A stretch of 64,000 bases of DNA from NCBI GenBank assembly GCA_041694635.1, contig JBDNHI010000104.1, forward strand, positions 1 to 64,000, in the 5' to 3' direction. The stretch is from UBA969 sp041694635 (GTDB lineage: Bacteria; Planctomycetota; Planctomycetia; Gemmatales; Gemmataceae). A model generated the notes under the pieces. That model was not told where the DNA came from. It searched no databases and saw only the letters and a list, made by a program, of their open reading frames with translations. How positions within the stretch are numbered: position 1 is the stretch's first letter; each line of letters begins with the position of its first letter. Position numbers and translations under genes: made by a program. Positions 45,484 to 53,598 of this stretch are shown piece by piece.

Positions 45484-45795
45484 TTAAACATAAGAATCAA
45501 ATACTCGGACTTTTTCCCAGTTATCTTTGTTTTTTGCAATAAATTCATTGTGCGTATCACTTTCTTGATACGCATCGTGGTATTGCTTATTCGTAAACAT
45601 AACATGTAGACCTACGTCAAAGCTTTGATCATTAACATCACGGTCGAACTCCGTAGCTCTCATACCAGCAGAAAAATAAAGGACCCCTTCGTGGTGCTTT
45701 AAATACTTATCGCAATCCTGAACTAATTTGTTTCGTGCGGCTGAACTACTGTCTTTAAGCTTAAAGAAAACCATATGAGCCAGTTGATTTGCCAT
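45484..45795 (-). CDS. Dabb-family (stress-responsive alpha/beta barrel) protein
   Basis: From MANQLAHMVFFKLKD at 45795 the protein has 103 residues, one ferredoxin-like Dabb domain. Typical features are the opening HMVFFKL, the GVLYFSAG strand, the DVGLHVMFTNKQYHDAYQES segment and the closing W....VFDSYV. These proteins form dimeric barrels; some are stress-induced, some are catalytic, and function here is not determined. The frame extends 22 codons further upstream but those residues do not fit the family. Confidence 0.82.
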   Translation of the reverse strand: MANQLAHMVFFKLKDSSSAARNKLVQDCDKYLKHHEGVLYFSAGMRATEFDRDVNDQSFDVGLHVMFTNKQYHDAYQESDTHNEFIAKNKDNWEKVRVFDSYV

Positions 45796-46132
45796 TGGTG
45801 CGATTCCTCTACTTCTATACTGATAATAAATGTTACGAAAAATTATTTTTACTATCAACACTACCCTTAGGCTATGAAAATCTTATTGTAAAAATGAAAA
45901 TAATCGTTATTTAGACCCCATTTCCATTCTTCTTTATTTCTTAACATTAAATACTTATCTGTTCCTATTGCTCAACTTCGATTTGAATTTTATGATGTTT
46001 TTACCATAATTACTTTGGACCCTTAATCATTAATAAAAATAGAATCTGTTTTTTATTTGAAGGTTTTCAATTTAACAGGATTGATCGTAGGCGAAGGGTT
46101 TACTTTATTTTTTCTTAATGGGATTTGATTGA
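45796..46132. other. Non-coding interval before the ABC-F gene
   Basis: AT-rich DNA of 337 bases between divergent genes, with no credible coding frame. It presumably carries the promoters of the Dabb and ABC-F genes. No clear hairpin, operator or RNA element was seen. Confidence 0.4.
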
Positions 46133-47917
46133 ATGGCTATTTTATTGCAAATAAAAGGTGCTTGTAAAGGTTACGGCGAACAAATTCTTCTTGACAGTGC
46201 AGATGCTTCCATCAGCGATAATGTCAAAGTAGGCTTTATCGGTAGAAATGGTGCAGGCAAAAGCACTCTTTTGCGAATTCTTTTAGGTGAAGAAGATTTG
46301 GATAACGGTGAAATTATTCGTCACCCTGCCCTTCGCCTTGGTTACCTCAGGCAGCACGACCCATTCGTTCCCGGTGAAAGTGCAATCGAATTTCTTCAGC
46401 GGGATAGCGGACAACCTTCATGGAAGTGTGGCGAAGTCGCTGGACAATTTGAAATTAAAGGTACCTACTTAGATGGCCCCGTTAATAAACTTTCGGGCGG
46501 TTGGCAAACTCGCGTCAAACTTTCTGCTCTTCTTCTAAGCGAGCCAAATCTTCTTCTGTTGGATGAGCCTACCAACTTCCTCGACCTTCGAACTCAAATT
46601 CTTTTAGAGCATTTCCTTGTAAATTACAAAGCCGCTTGTTTGATCGTTTCTCACGATCGCGCATTTCTTGGTTCTACTTGTGATCATATATTGGATCTTT
46701 CTGCAGGAAAACTTACTGCTTTTCCTGGTAAAGTTGAATCTTATCTTACTTTTTTGGAAGAAAAGCAACTTCACGAGCAGCGTTCGAATCAAGCCGTGCT
46801 TGTAAAAATGAAGCACCTTGAGGAATTTATTGCGAAAAATAAGGCACGGGCAAGTACTGCAACCCTTGCAAAATCAAAAGAAAAACAACTCGAGCGACTC
46901 GAGCTTACTAAGATTGAAAATGCACAACCGGTCCCTAGAATTCGTGCACCTCGAGTTGCGGCTCGAAAAGGACCTGCGCTTCGATGTAAAAATCTGGTCA
47001 TAGGTTATCCTGAAAGAAGCATCGCTTCTGATGTAAATATAGAAATTGAACATGGTTCTAGAATTGCAATTGTGGGAGATAACGGTCAAGGAAAAACCAC
47101 ATTTCTACGGACCCTTGTTGATTCATTAAAGCCTATAGAAGGTGAAGTTCGGTGGGGGCACGGTTGTCAGATTGGCATTTATGCTCAGCATGTGTATACC
47201 AGTCTTTCTGAAAAACAAACCGTTATGGAGTACCTTTATCAGCACGCAGCTCGAGGGAAAAAAGATCAAGAAATTCAAGAAGTGGCAGGCTCCTTTTTGT
47301 TTCGTGGCAGCCATTCTAAGAAGCCAATTTCTGTGCTTTCAGGTGGTGAAAGAGCTCGTCTTTGCCTTGCTGGTTTAATGCTAAGTGATATTAATATTCT
47401 TATTCTTGATGAGCCTGGTAACCATTTAGATGTTGATACAGTTGAATCACTTGCAGATGCTTTAACAGCGTATTCTGGCACCGTGATTTTTACCAGTCAC
47501 GACCGGCATTTTACTAGAAAAATTGCCACGGGCATCGTTGAAGTCCGCGACGGTCGCGTTATCAGTTATAACGGTCAATATGAAAGTTACGTTTATAAAG
47601 TAAATAAAGAAATTGAAGCAGGTGAAAGAGAATTGGCTACTCAATTAGCTAAAACCCCAGATGCGGTTGCTAAAACGGTTAAGTCTGCCATTGTTGCAGC
47701 GCCAAAATCTGACCTAGACCCTAAAAAAGAAATCAAGCTGGTCGAAAAAAATATTGCTCAACTCGATGCTCAAAAACGAAGCCTTAACGCTCGATTGCCA
47801 AAAATAACTGATATTGAAGAACTCGATCAAGTCGAAAATGAGCTTTCAATTATTTCTATAAAACTTACTGCAGCAGAAGATCTCTGGAGTGAATTCAATG
47901 ATCTGATTCAGGATTAG
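46133..47917 (+). CDS. ABC-F family ATPase (ribosome-associated)
   Basis: Soluble protein of 594 residues with two tandem ABC domains and no membrane part, the ABC-F layout of translation factors such as EttA and Uup. Walker A motifs GRNGAGKST and GDNGQGKTT, signatures LSGGWQTRV and LSGGERARL, and Walker B LLLDEPTNFLD and LILDEPGNHLD are intact. The inter-domain linker (about residues 215-270, KHLEEFIAKNKARASTATLAKSKEKQLERL) is the helical P-site tRNA interaction motif, and a C-terminal coiled coil (about 530-590) is Uup-like. Second Walker B reads EPGNHLD rather than EPTNHLD. Exact subfamily not assigned. Confidence 0.92.
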   Translation: MAILLQIKGACKGYGEQILLDSADASISDNVKVGFIGRNGAGKSTLLRILLGEEDLDNGEIIRHPALRLGYLRQHDPFVPGESAIEFLQRDSGQPSWKCGEVAGQFEIKGTYLDGPVNKLSGGWQTRVKLSALLLSEPNLLLLDEPTNFLDLRTQILLEHFLVNYKAACLIVSHDRAFLGSTCDHILDLSAGKLTAFPGKVESYLTFLEEKQLHEQRSNQAVLVKMKHLEEFIAKNKARASTATLAKSKEKQLERLELTKIENAQPVPRIRAPRVAARKGPALRCKNLVIGYPERSIASDVNIEIEHGSRIAIVGDNGQGKTTFLRTLVDSLKPIEGEVRWGHGCQIGIYAQHVYTSLSEKQTVMEYLYQHAARGKKDQEIQEVAGSFLFRGSHSKKPISVLSGGERARLCLAGLMLSDINILILDEPGNHLDVDTVESLADALTAYSGTVIFTSHDRHFTRKIATGIVEVRDGRVISYNGQYESYVYKVNKEIEAGERELATQLAKTPDAVAKTVKSAIVAAPKSDLDPKKEIKLVEKNIAQLDAQKRSLNARLPKITDIEELDQVENELSIISIKLTAAEDLWSEFNDLIQD

Positions 47918-48258
47918 TAAATTTAATCGAATATTTATTTGAAGAAAACCAAGACGACTCTTGCTTGGTCTTCTTAAATTTATACTTGCTTGCAAATCAA
48001 GTAGACTGATTTTCCTACATTTTTAATAAGTATAAGTAAATGGTTTAAATCTTAAGATTGGCTTTCTCCTTACGCATAAAGGGGTTGCTGTATTCAAGCA
48101 ATTTTTTGATGACTTTCTTGCAAGTTCTAAATGTTCTTTATAAAAAAATGATGTAACCATATTTATTAATTGATAGTATTGATTTTTTGCTGGTAATGAT
48201 AATGTCTAAAGTTCAGGCTTTAAAGTACCATTTAATAACTTTCTAGGAAATCAGTTTA
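47918..48258. other. Non-coding interval before the secreted hydrolase gene
   Basis: Apart from the terminator at its start, this 341-base AT-rich gap shows no coding frame or RNA-like structure. It likely holds the promoter of the hydrolase gene; no SD-like sequence stands directly before the ATG at 48259. Confidence 0.4.
47941..47978 (+). terminator. Probable terminator after the ABC-F gene
   Basis: CCAAG (47949-47953) pairs with CTTGG (47964-47968), extended by GAAGA/TCTTC with an AAA bulge on the 5' side, followed by TCTTCTT and AT-rich sequence. Moderately strong. Confidence 0.5.
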
Positions 48259-49626
48259 ATGAATTATTCAAATTTAAAATGGCTTCTTTTTGGTTTTATT
48301 TTTAGCATATTACCCCAAATACAAGCGCAAAAATCACCCTATGATATTTTCCCTCTCGCTGAACCTCCTTTTTATCGAGTTCGTTATGAAGCATCTGAAA
48401 AAGTTGGCGAATTAATCTTCCCTGTCAATTTTACCCTATGGATACCAAAAGATGTCAAAGTACTCCGAGGGGTCGTTGTCCATCAGCACGGTTGCGGTGA
48501 AGGTTCTTGTAAATCTGGTTTGACAGGCGCTTATGACCTTCATTGGCAAGCCCTAGCAAGGAAGCACGATTGCGCCCTCCTAGCACCGTCCTATGAACAA
48601 CCCGAAAAAGCTGATTGTCAAATGTGGTGCGACCCTCGGAATGGATCTGCAATTGCCTTTCAGAATTGCCTAGTTGATCTTGGTGTAAAGTCTGGGCACC
48701 CAGAATTATCAAAGTTGCCTTGGGCTTTGTGGGGTCATAGTGGGGGTGGTCATTGGGCGGGTGGGATGGCCTTGATTTATCCAGAAAGGGTTATTGCAGC
48801 TTGGTTACGCTCTGGCGTTCCTCTTCTAAAGATGAATCCTGAAAAGGGTGGTATCAAATCGCACTCCTTGCAAAAAGAAGCATTGAATGTACCCATTATG
48901 TGTAACCCGGGAACAAAAGAAGGTGTCACTGTAAAAGATGGCCGCTTTGCCGGGGTCTGGCCAGCTAATGAAGCTTTCTTTTATGATGTTCGGGCTCAGG
49001 GTGGATTGATAGGTGTTGCTGTTGATCCTTTGTCTGCACATGAGTGTGGTAATCAGCGATACCTTGCTATACTTTGGCTTGACGCTTGCCTTGAAGCAAG
49101 GTTGCCTAAAATTGTTGGAGGTTCTCTCAAAATAATGTCAAATGAAAAGTTTTGGTTGGGTCCCATTCTTGGTGGTGAAGCGGTTTCGATTGCAAAAGCC
49201 CAAGGAGATATTCTTAAATATGGTTGGCTGCCTAATGAAGCAGTTGCAAAGGCTTGGATGCAATATGTAAAAGATACAAACATCACGGATTTAACGCCGC
49301 CTCTTGCGCCGCTGAATTTGCGCCTTGAAGGAAATAAGCTGACTTGGGATGCTCAAGCAGACCTCGAAAGTGGGCTAGCAAGTTTTGTAATTGAAAGAGA
49401 CGGTCAAATTCTTGCTAATTTTCCTGATCAAGGAAAGAATCCTTTTGGCAGACCAATCTTTCAAAACCTGCAATACAGTGATACTCCCACGCAACCACTG
49501 GTTGCTATGCAATTTGTTGACACAAAACCCGAAGTTGGAAAGAAGCATAGTTATCGTGTTATTGCAGTGAATACAGTAGGGCTAAAGTCTGCCCCAAGTG
49601 GAAAATCCATAAAAGTAAATGAATAA
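48259..49626 (+). CDS. Secreted alpha/beta hydrolase-like protein with C-terminal Fn3-like region
   Basis: A 455-residue exported protein with a signal peptide (LKWLLFGFIFSILPQIQAQ). Residues about 35-330 form a hydrolase-like fold: VVVHQHGCGEGSC as the oxyanion-side loop and the nucleophile elbow ALWGHSGGGHW (GHSGG). A likely catalytic His is in SAHECGNQRY. Paired cysteines (HGCGEGSCKSG, DCQMWCDP) suggest disulfides, as expected outside the cytoplasm. Residues about 350-455 (PPLAPLNLRLEGNKLTWDA...YRVIAVNTVGLKSAPSG) look like a fibronectin III-like domain. Substrate unknown. Confidence 0.75.
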   Translation: MNYSNLKWLLFGFIFSILPQIQAQKSPYDIFPLAEPPFYRVRYEASEKVGELIFPVNFTLWIPKDVKVLRGVVVHQHGCGEGSCKSGLTGAYDLHWQALARKHDCALLAPSYEQPEKADCQMWCDPRNGSAIAFQNCLVDLGVKSGHPELSKLPWALWGHSGGGHWAGGMALIYPERVIAAWLRSGVPLLKMNPEKGGIKSHSLQKEALNVPIMCNPGTKEGVTVKDGRFAGVWPANEAFFYDVRAQGGLIGVAVDPLSAHECGNQRYLAILWLDACLEARLPKIVGGSLKIMSNEKFWLGPILGGEAVSIAKAQGDILKYGWLPNEAVAKAWMQYVKDTNITDLTPPLAPLNLRLEGNKLTWDAQADLESGLASFVIERDGQILANFPDQGKNPFGRPIFQNLQYSDTPTQPLVAMQFVDTKPEVGKKHSYRVIAVNTVGLKSAPSGKSIKVNE

Positions 49627-50080
49627 GTCTTGTTATAAAAATTTGTGCCAATGATTTTAATGGGTCAAAAAACTAGGTTACAAATATTAAGCTAGCTGAG
49701 ATTTTACAACTTTAAATAGATAAGCTTGCGTTAGAAGCAAACTACTTTTGGGATAAGAAGTTTTGATGCGAAGAGAAACCTTGCAGAAATTAACAAAGCG
49801 TTATCAAATTCGAAAGTTGCAAATTAATAAATGAAGAAATGCAATTGAGTAGATTTCAAAATTGTTTTGAAAAAAGTAAACCTTTAGAACCTGACAGTTG
49901 TCAAACCAAGAGGTAAAAGATCACCCCCTGACATTTTCATTTTTTATGCCTTTTACTATTGTTGGGAAAGGTATTTCTACAAGAATTCGGTTGAGAAAGT
50001 TTATGAGATGAGAATTTATTTTCTGCTTAATCACGATGCGATCTATTGAACATCTTGCATCAAACTTTTCAAGTTTAAAA
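49627..50080. other. Non-coding interval, possibly decayed
   Basis: This 454-base stretch lies between convergent genes and therefore needs no promoter, yet is unusually long for this genome. I see only short broken frames, for example MRRETLQKLTKRYQIRKL around 49765, and no recognisable domain or terminator. It may be the residue of a lost gene. Confidence 0.35.
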
Positions 50081-52147
50081 TCATTTTGCTTCTGAGTTAA
50101 GTTCTACAGGTGAACTCCAATGCCCACAGCGCCCGGTATCATCGCACCAACGCACTCTAATTCGATAACGGCCCTGCTCCATAAAAATTTCAGGAGGAAT
50201 ATTGAAATTGGTACCCGATTCTTGGTTGTTACGCCAAAGTTCTTGAAGTTCATACCACCCCAGCTTGCCTAACCGACCAACCCTGCATTCTAAAACGGCA
50301 GGTTTATGCCCTAAGGGTGAAACAAAAGCCGAAGCAGTAAAAATAAATTGTGCACCCTCAGCCCGTTTTAATGTAGCAGTTCCAGGAATTTTTTGGTCTT
50401 TAGCTTCGTGAGAAAGGTACCCCCAACCGTAACCTCTTTGATCTCCATCGTTGGGCGCATAGCTTTTATTTGGACGAGAGTCGGTGCAAAAATCGATAAG
50501 ATATTTGCGAAATCCATTAAAATCATTTGTTGTTAAGGTTCGTTTCCAAGGTCCGCCAAAGTGATCCGCACCACAAGGGTTGACAAAGTAGGAACCTTTT
50601 TGATTCATTCTCGGGTGTTGGTTCCACATCGATTCATCGAGTTTGGACCAGTCAACCAAATAACCTTTAGGGGTCAGGGCCTTCGCAAGATCCGAAGTTA
50701 GTTGCCCAACTTGTCCACCATTATCCGTGTTATCAGAAGCAAAGAGGTCGAGTATTTCTCTAGCTCGGTTTCGATATTCCAGCGCAATTTTCGGGTGATT
50801 TAGGCAAGCCATAGCATCGATAATGCCTGGTTGATGGTGTCGGGGTACAAACATCATATCGTTATCCCAAGGAATTGGAGCCCAGTGGCCATCTGGATTA
50901 CGGTAATAACCGTGGTTGCCATCGGGCCGTAGGTCAACATTTCCTAGAAGGCGATTCATTGCGTGAAAACTAAAGAAGGCAGGAAGATTTAAGTTCGTTC
51001 TCCACCAAGCTTCATTAGGATTAGAGCGCATACCGTTAAGAAATTTTTCCCATTCCTTAGGGGCATCGGTCAAATCGCGTGGTGTATGTTTGATGCCACT
51101 TTGAATACTAACACTAAGTCCATCTGGCAACTTTGAATCTGCTAATAATTTGGGTTCCATATCGCCAATTGCTACATAAAGTCCCCAAAGGTCGCCTTCG
51201 AATTGATCCTTAATTGAAACTTCTTCAGTATTGTCAACAATTCGCCATTGCACCCAGGTTGCTTGTGGACTTGGAACGCCAGCAAGGCGATAAGCCCGCA
51301 TAGATAAGACTTCATCAAGGCCAGAAATGCCACGAAGAACGGGAATGTAAGGGGTTGAACCGCCAGGATTGAGGTTAAGACTGTCGCAAGTATGCGGAAA
51401 AGGAGAACCATCATGGTTTTGGATAGGAACATCGTGCCCTTTATTAAATTTAAGGCCCCATTTGTTTTTGCCCCCGATATGGGCACTGCCTTGCCCTCGG
51501 TTATTTAACTGGATGTGGTCGTAAACAACACCTTTGTAGACAAAAGTTCCTTGCTGCTTTTGCTTATGAAAGTTGCCATCCCATTGACTTCGTGCAACAT
51601 CAGTTTGCAGAGCGATTAAAATTAAAGATTGAAGTGTGTTAAGGAAATCAGGAGAGAATTTTAAAGGGAGGGTCTTGCCCGGATCGCGGGTACCAATCCA
51701 TTCTGCGGGTCCGTTATCACAGTACCAGGCGTAATTAGGGCAAGTATCGTCTGGTGGAGGTGATTGGGTTATTTTTCCTGATACATCTGTTGCAATAATG
51801 CGGTACCGCATCAACCAGCGATGGCGCTGATAATTAGCGGGCACATTGATAGAAAAAATTCCATCTCCTGCCTTGACATCACCTTCTTTGCCATCATCTC
51901 GCATAGGCATGTCGATCCATTCCTTTTCGTAGGATGGGTCCGATTTTCGAATATATTTTCCTGGGCCAACGGATTGCAGTTTCAAAATGGCTTTGCTTAT
52001 TCCTTGGCCGATTTGAGCGGTTACCAAAACGGAAACATTACTTCTTGGTTGAATTGGGTGATGCCAAGTTTGTAAGTTCCTTATTGGCTGGTCGTCGAAG
52101 TGAAATGCTAGGAAAATAAAACTTGCAAAATATTGAATATAAGACAT
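50081..52147 (-). CDS. Exported CotH-kinase family protein
   Basis: From the ATG at 52147 the protein has 688 residues with a signal peptide (MSYIQYFASFIFLAFHF). The central part has the CotH hallmarks: QLNNRGQGSAHIGGKNKWGLKFNKGHD (normally 'R.RG..S......K.y.i.f'), LWGLYVAIGD, and the late metal-binding segment WAPIPWDNDMMF. CotH proteins are atypical kinase-fold proteins that phosphorylate secreted proteins in spore formers; planctomycete members are large and exported and their targets are unknown. C-terminal ~90 residues are an Ig-like region. An upstream Met (52171) would add eight residues. Confidence 0.82.
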   Translation of the reverse strand: MSYIQYFASFIFLAFHFDDQPIRNLQTWHHPIQPRSNVSVLVTAQIGQGISKAILKLQSVGPGKYIRKSDPSYEKEWIDMPMRDDGKEGDVKAGDGIFSINVPANYQRHRWLMRYRIIATDVSGKITQSPPPDDTCPNYAWYCDNGPAEWIGTRDPGKTLPLKFSPDFLNTLQSLILIALQTDVARSQWDGNFHKQKQQGTFVYKGVVYDHIQLNNRGQGSAHIGGKNKWGLKFNKGHDVPIQNHDGSPFPHTCDSLNLNPGGSTPYIPVLRGISGLDEVLSMRAYRLAGVPSPQATWVQWRIVDNTEEVSIKDQFEGDLWGLYVAIGDMEPKLLADSKLPDGLSVSIQSGIKHTPRDLTDAPKEWEKFLNGMRSNPNEAWWRTNLNLPAFFSFHAMNRLLGNVDLRPDGNHGYYRNPDGHWAPIPWDNDMMFVPRHHQPGIIDAMACLNHPKIALEYRNRAREILDLFASDNTDNGGQVGQLTSDLAKALTPKGYLVDWSKLDESMWNQHPRMNQKGSYFVNPCGADHFGGPWKRTLTTNDFNGFRKYLIDFCTDSRPNKSYAPNDGDQRGYGWGYLSHEAKDQKIPGTATLKRAEGAQFIFTASAFVSPLGHKPAVLECRVGRLGKLGWYELQELWRNNQESGTNFNIPPEIFMEQGRYRIRVRWCDDTGRCGHWSSPVELNSEAK

Positions 52148-52171
52148 AAGAACTTTCTGTTTAGAATTCAA

Positions 52172-52441
52172 TTATCTTTAAGATGTCTTTGTTTCCTTGC
52201 TGGCATTCAATTGTCATAGTTTTATGAATCCTAAGGGTTCAATTACTAATGTAATAACTGGTTTGAAAGCTTTATTGCCCATCTAATCTTAAGGTAGTTG
52301 ATAATACTGTGAAACGCAATCTGATAATATTTTACTGAAATCCTATAAGGTTTTTGCAATAATTGTGAGGGACTTGAACCTGATTATTTACATACTTTTT
52401 GAGTCTTAGAATAAAGCAATGAATTTAGAGGAAGAAGGGAG
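52172..52441. other. Non-coding interval upstream of the CotH gene and downstream of the tRNA
   Basis: AT-rich, no coding frame. It should carry the promoter of the CotH-like gene on the minus strand. The tRNA at 52442-52515 would be transcribed toward it. A further 265 bases (52516-52780) on the other side of the tRNA are also without genes. Confidence 0.4.
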
Positions 52442-52515
52442 TGCACCTGACTGGAGTCGAACCAGTAACCTTCGGTTTCGTAGACCGATGCTCTATCCAA
52501 TTGAGCTACAAGTGC
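52442..52515 (-). tRNA. tRNA-Arg (anticodon ACG)
   Basis: A full cloverleaf on the minus strand. The acceptor GCACTTG pairs with CAGGTGC (one G-U), the D arm is AGCTC..GAGC, the anticodon stem TCGGT/ACCGA holds the loop CTACGAA with anticodon ACG, and the T arm is ACTGG-TTCGACT-CCAGT. Discriminator is A; CCA is not encoded. A34 should be deaminated to inosine by the TadA encoded at 6382-6906, so the tRNA can read CGU, CGC and CGA. Confidence 0.96.
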
Positions 52516-52780
52516 ATTAACACGAATGTTATGAATATAGGATAGAAAGCACGATTAGTCAACGCATTGGCTTTGTATTTTGCATTGATTATAAGCGAAA
52601 AAGTTCTGTTTTACATTTAATATGCCTGTAATTTGAGCTTGGTAAACTGTATGGGTTGAGATGATTTTTTTGTTCGGAAGTAACTCTTAATCAAATAAAT
52701 TCGATGCATCAATTTGCACGCCTGATTTCTATGTTGCATATTTCTTCTAGACTCACCTTTGTCATCAGGAGGATGCACCA

Positions 52781-53539
52781 GTGTTCCGCAAAAGAATGTT
52801 ATTAATTCCGGCCATAATCAGTTTGATGAATTCAAGTCAAAGTTATTCTCAACAAGTACCTTCCAATCTGAACCCTCAGATAATTGGAAAAACCTCAATC
52901 CTATCAGCAGATAGCAAAGATCAAACCCTTGCCAATCATGTTGCAGAAAGATTGCAATTAAGTGGCCTATTGGTTGATTTTAAGATTGAAATTAAGGTGA
53001 TTGGAAGTAGCGCTGAATTGGAAGGAATCGTAGGTAACAAAGCACAAAAAGATGCGGCGTTAACTGTGACCCGACAGACAACTGGCATTGTTCAAGTTGT
53101 TGATAAGTTGCAAATTCTGCCAGAAGCAACTGCCAATGTAGTTATTCAGTCATCGCAAGTACCGATGTTGCCAACCCCAACTCCATTACCTGGAAATATG
53201 CCAGGAAATGCAGGTGGGATGAGGCAACTACCAAGTCAGAACCAGATGATCCCCGAGCCAATTCCCGTTGGCCAAAGTGGGATGTCTTACTCCTATGATG
53301 TGAATCCACCCAAGATGCCACCTTACGCTTGGCCAAGTTATGCTCCGACTAATAATTTTTCAAGGGTTGCTTATCCGGAAGCTTACCCTGCAAATGCCTG
53401 GCCCTTCATAGGACCGGTTCACCCGTTCCCAAAGGTTCCGCTAGGATGGCGTTCTGTGAAGCTTGAGTGGGACGATGGCCATTGGTGGTTTAGCCAATGT
53501 GCAACAAAGCATAATTATTGGAAATTGCGCTACTGGTAA
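52781..53539 (+). CDS. Exported BON-domain protein
   Basis: A 252-residue protein with a signal peptide (KRMLLIPAIISLMNSSQSYSQQ). Residues about 43-113 form a BON domain (SKDQTLANHVAERLQLSGL, GSSAELEGIVGNKAQKDAAL, GIVQVVDKL), which usually binds phospholipid or other surfaces in the envelope. The C-terminal half is Pro-, Tyr- and Trp-rich low-complexity sequence. The GTG start has a strong AGGAGG 9 bases upstream. A terminator follows. Confidence 0.8.
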   Translation: MFRKRMLLIPAIISLMNSSQSYSQQVPSNLNPQIIGKTSILSADSKDQTLANHVAERLQLSGLLVDFKIEIKVIGSSAELEGIVGNKAQKDAALTVTRQTTGIVQVVDKLQILPEATANVVIQSSQVPMLPTPTPLPGNMPGNAGGMRQLPSQNQMIPEPIPVGQSGMSYSYDVNPPKMPPYAWPSYAPTNNFSRVAYPEAYPANAWPFIGPVHPFPKVPLGWRSVKLEWDDGHWWFSQCATKHNYWKLRYW

Positions 53540-53567
53540 CTGATAGCATAAAATAAAAAAAAACGAG

Positions 53568-53596
53568 AAAGCCATCTAATGAAGATGGCTTTTTTG
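53568..53596 (+). terminator. Intrinsic terminator after the BON gene
   Basis: AAAGCCATCT (53568-53577) pairs with AGATGGCTTT (53583-53592) around a 5-base loop, followed by TTT. An A-run upstream allows minus-strand use at the end of priA. Confidence 0.85.
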
Positions 53597-53598
53597 CT

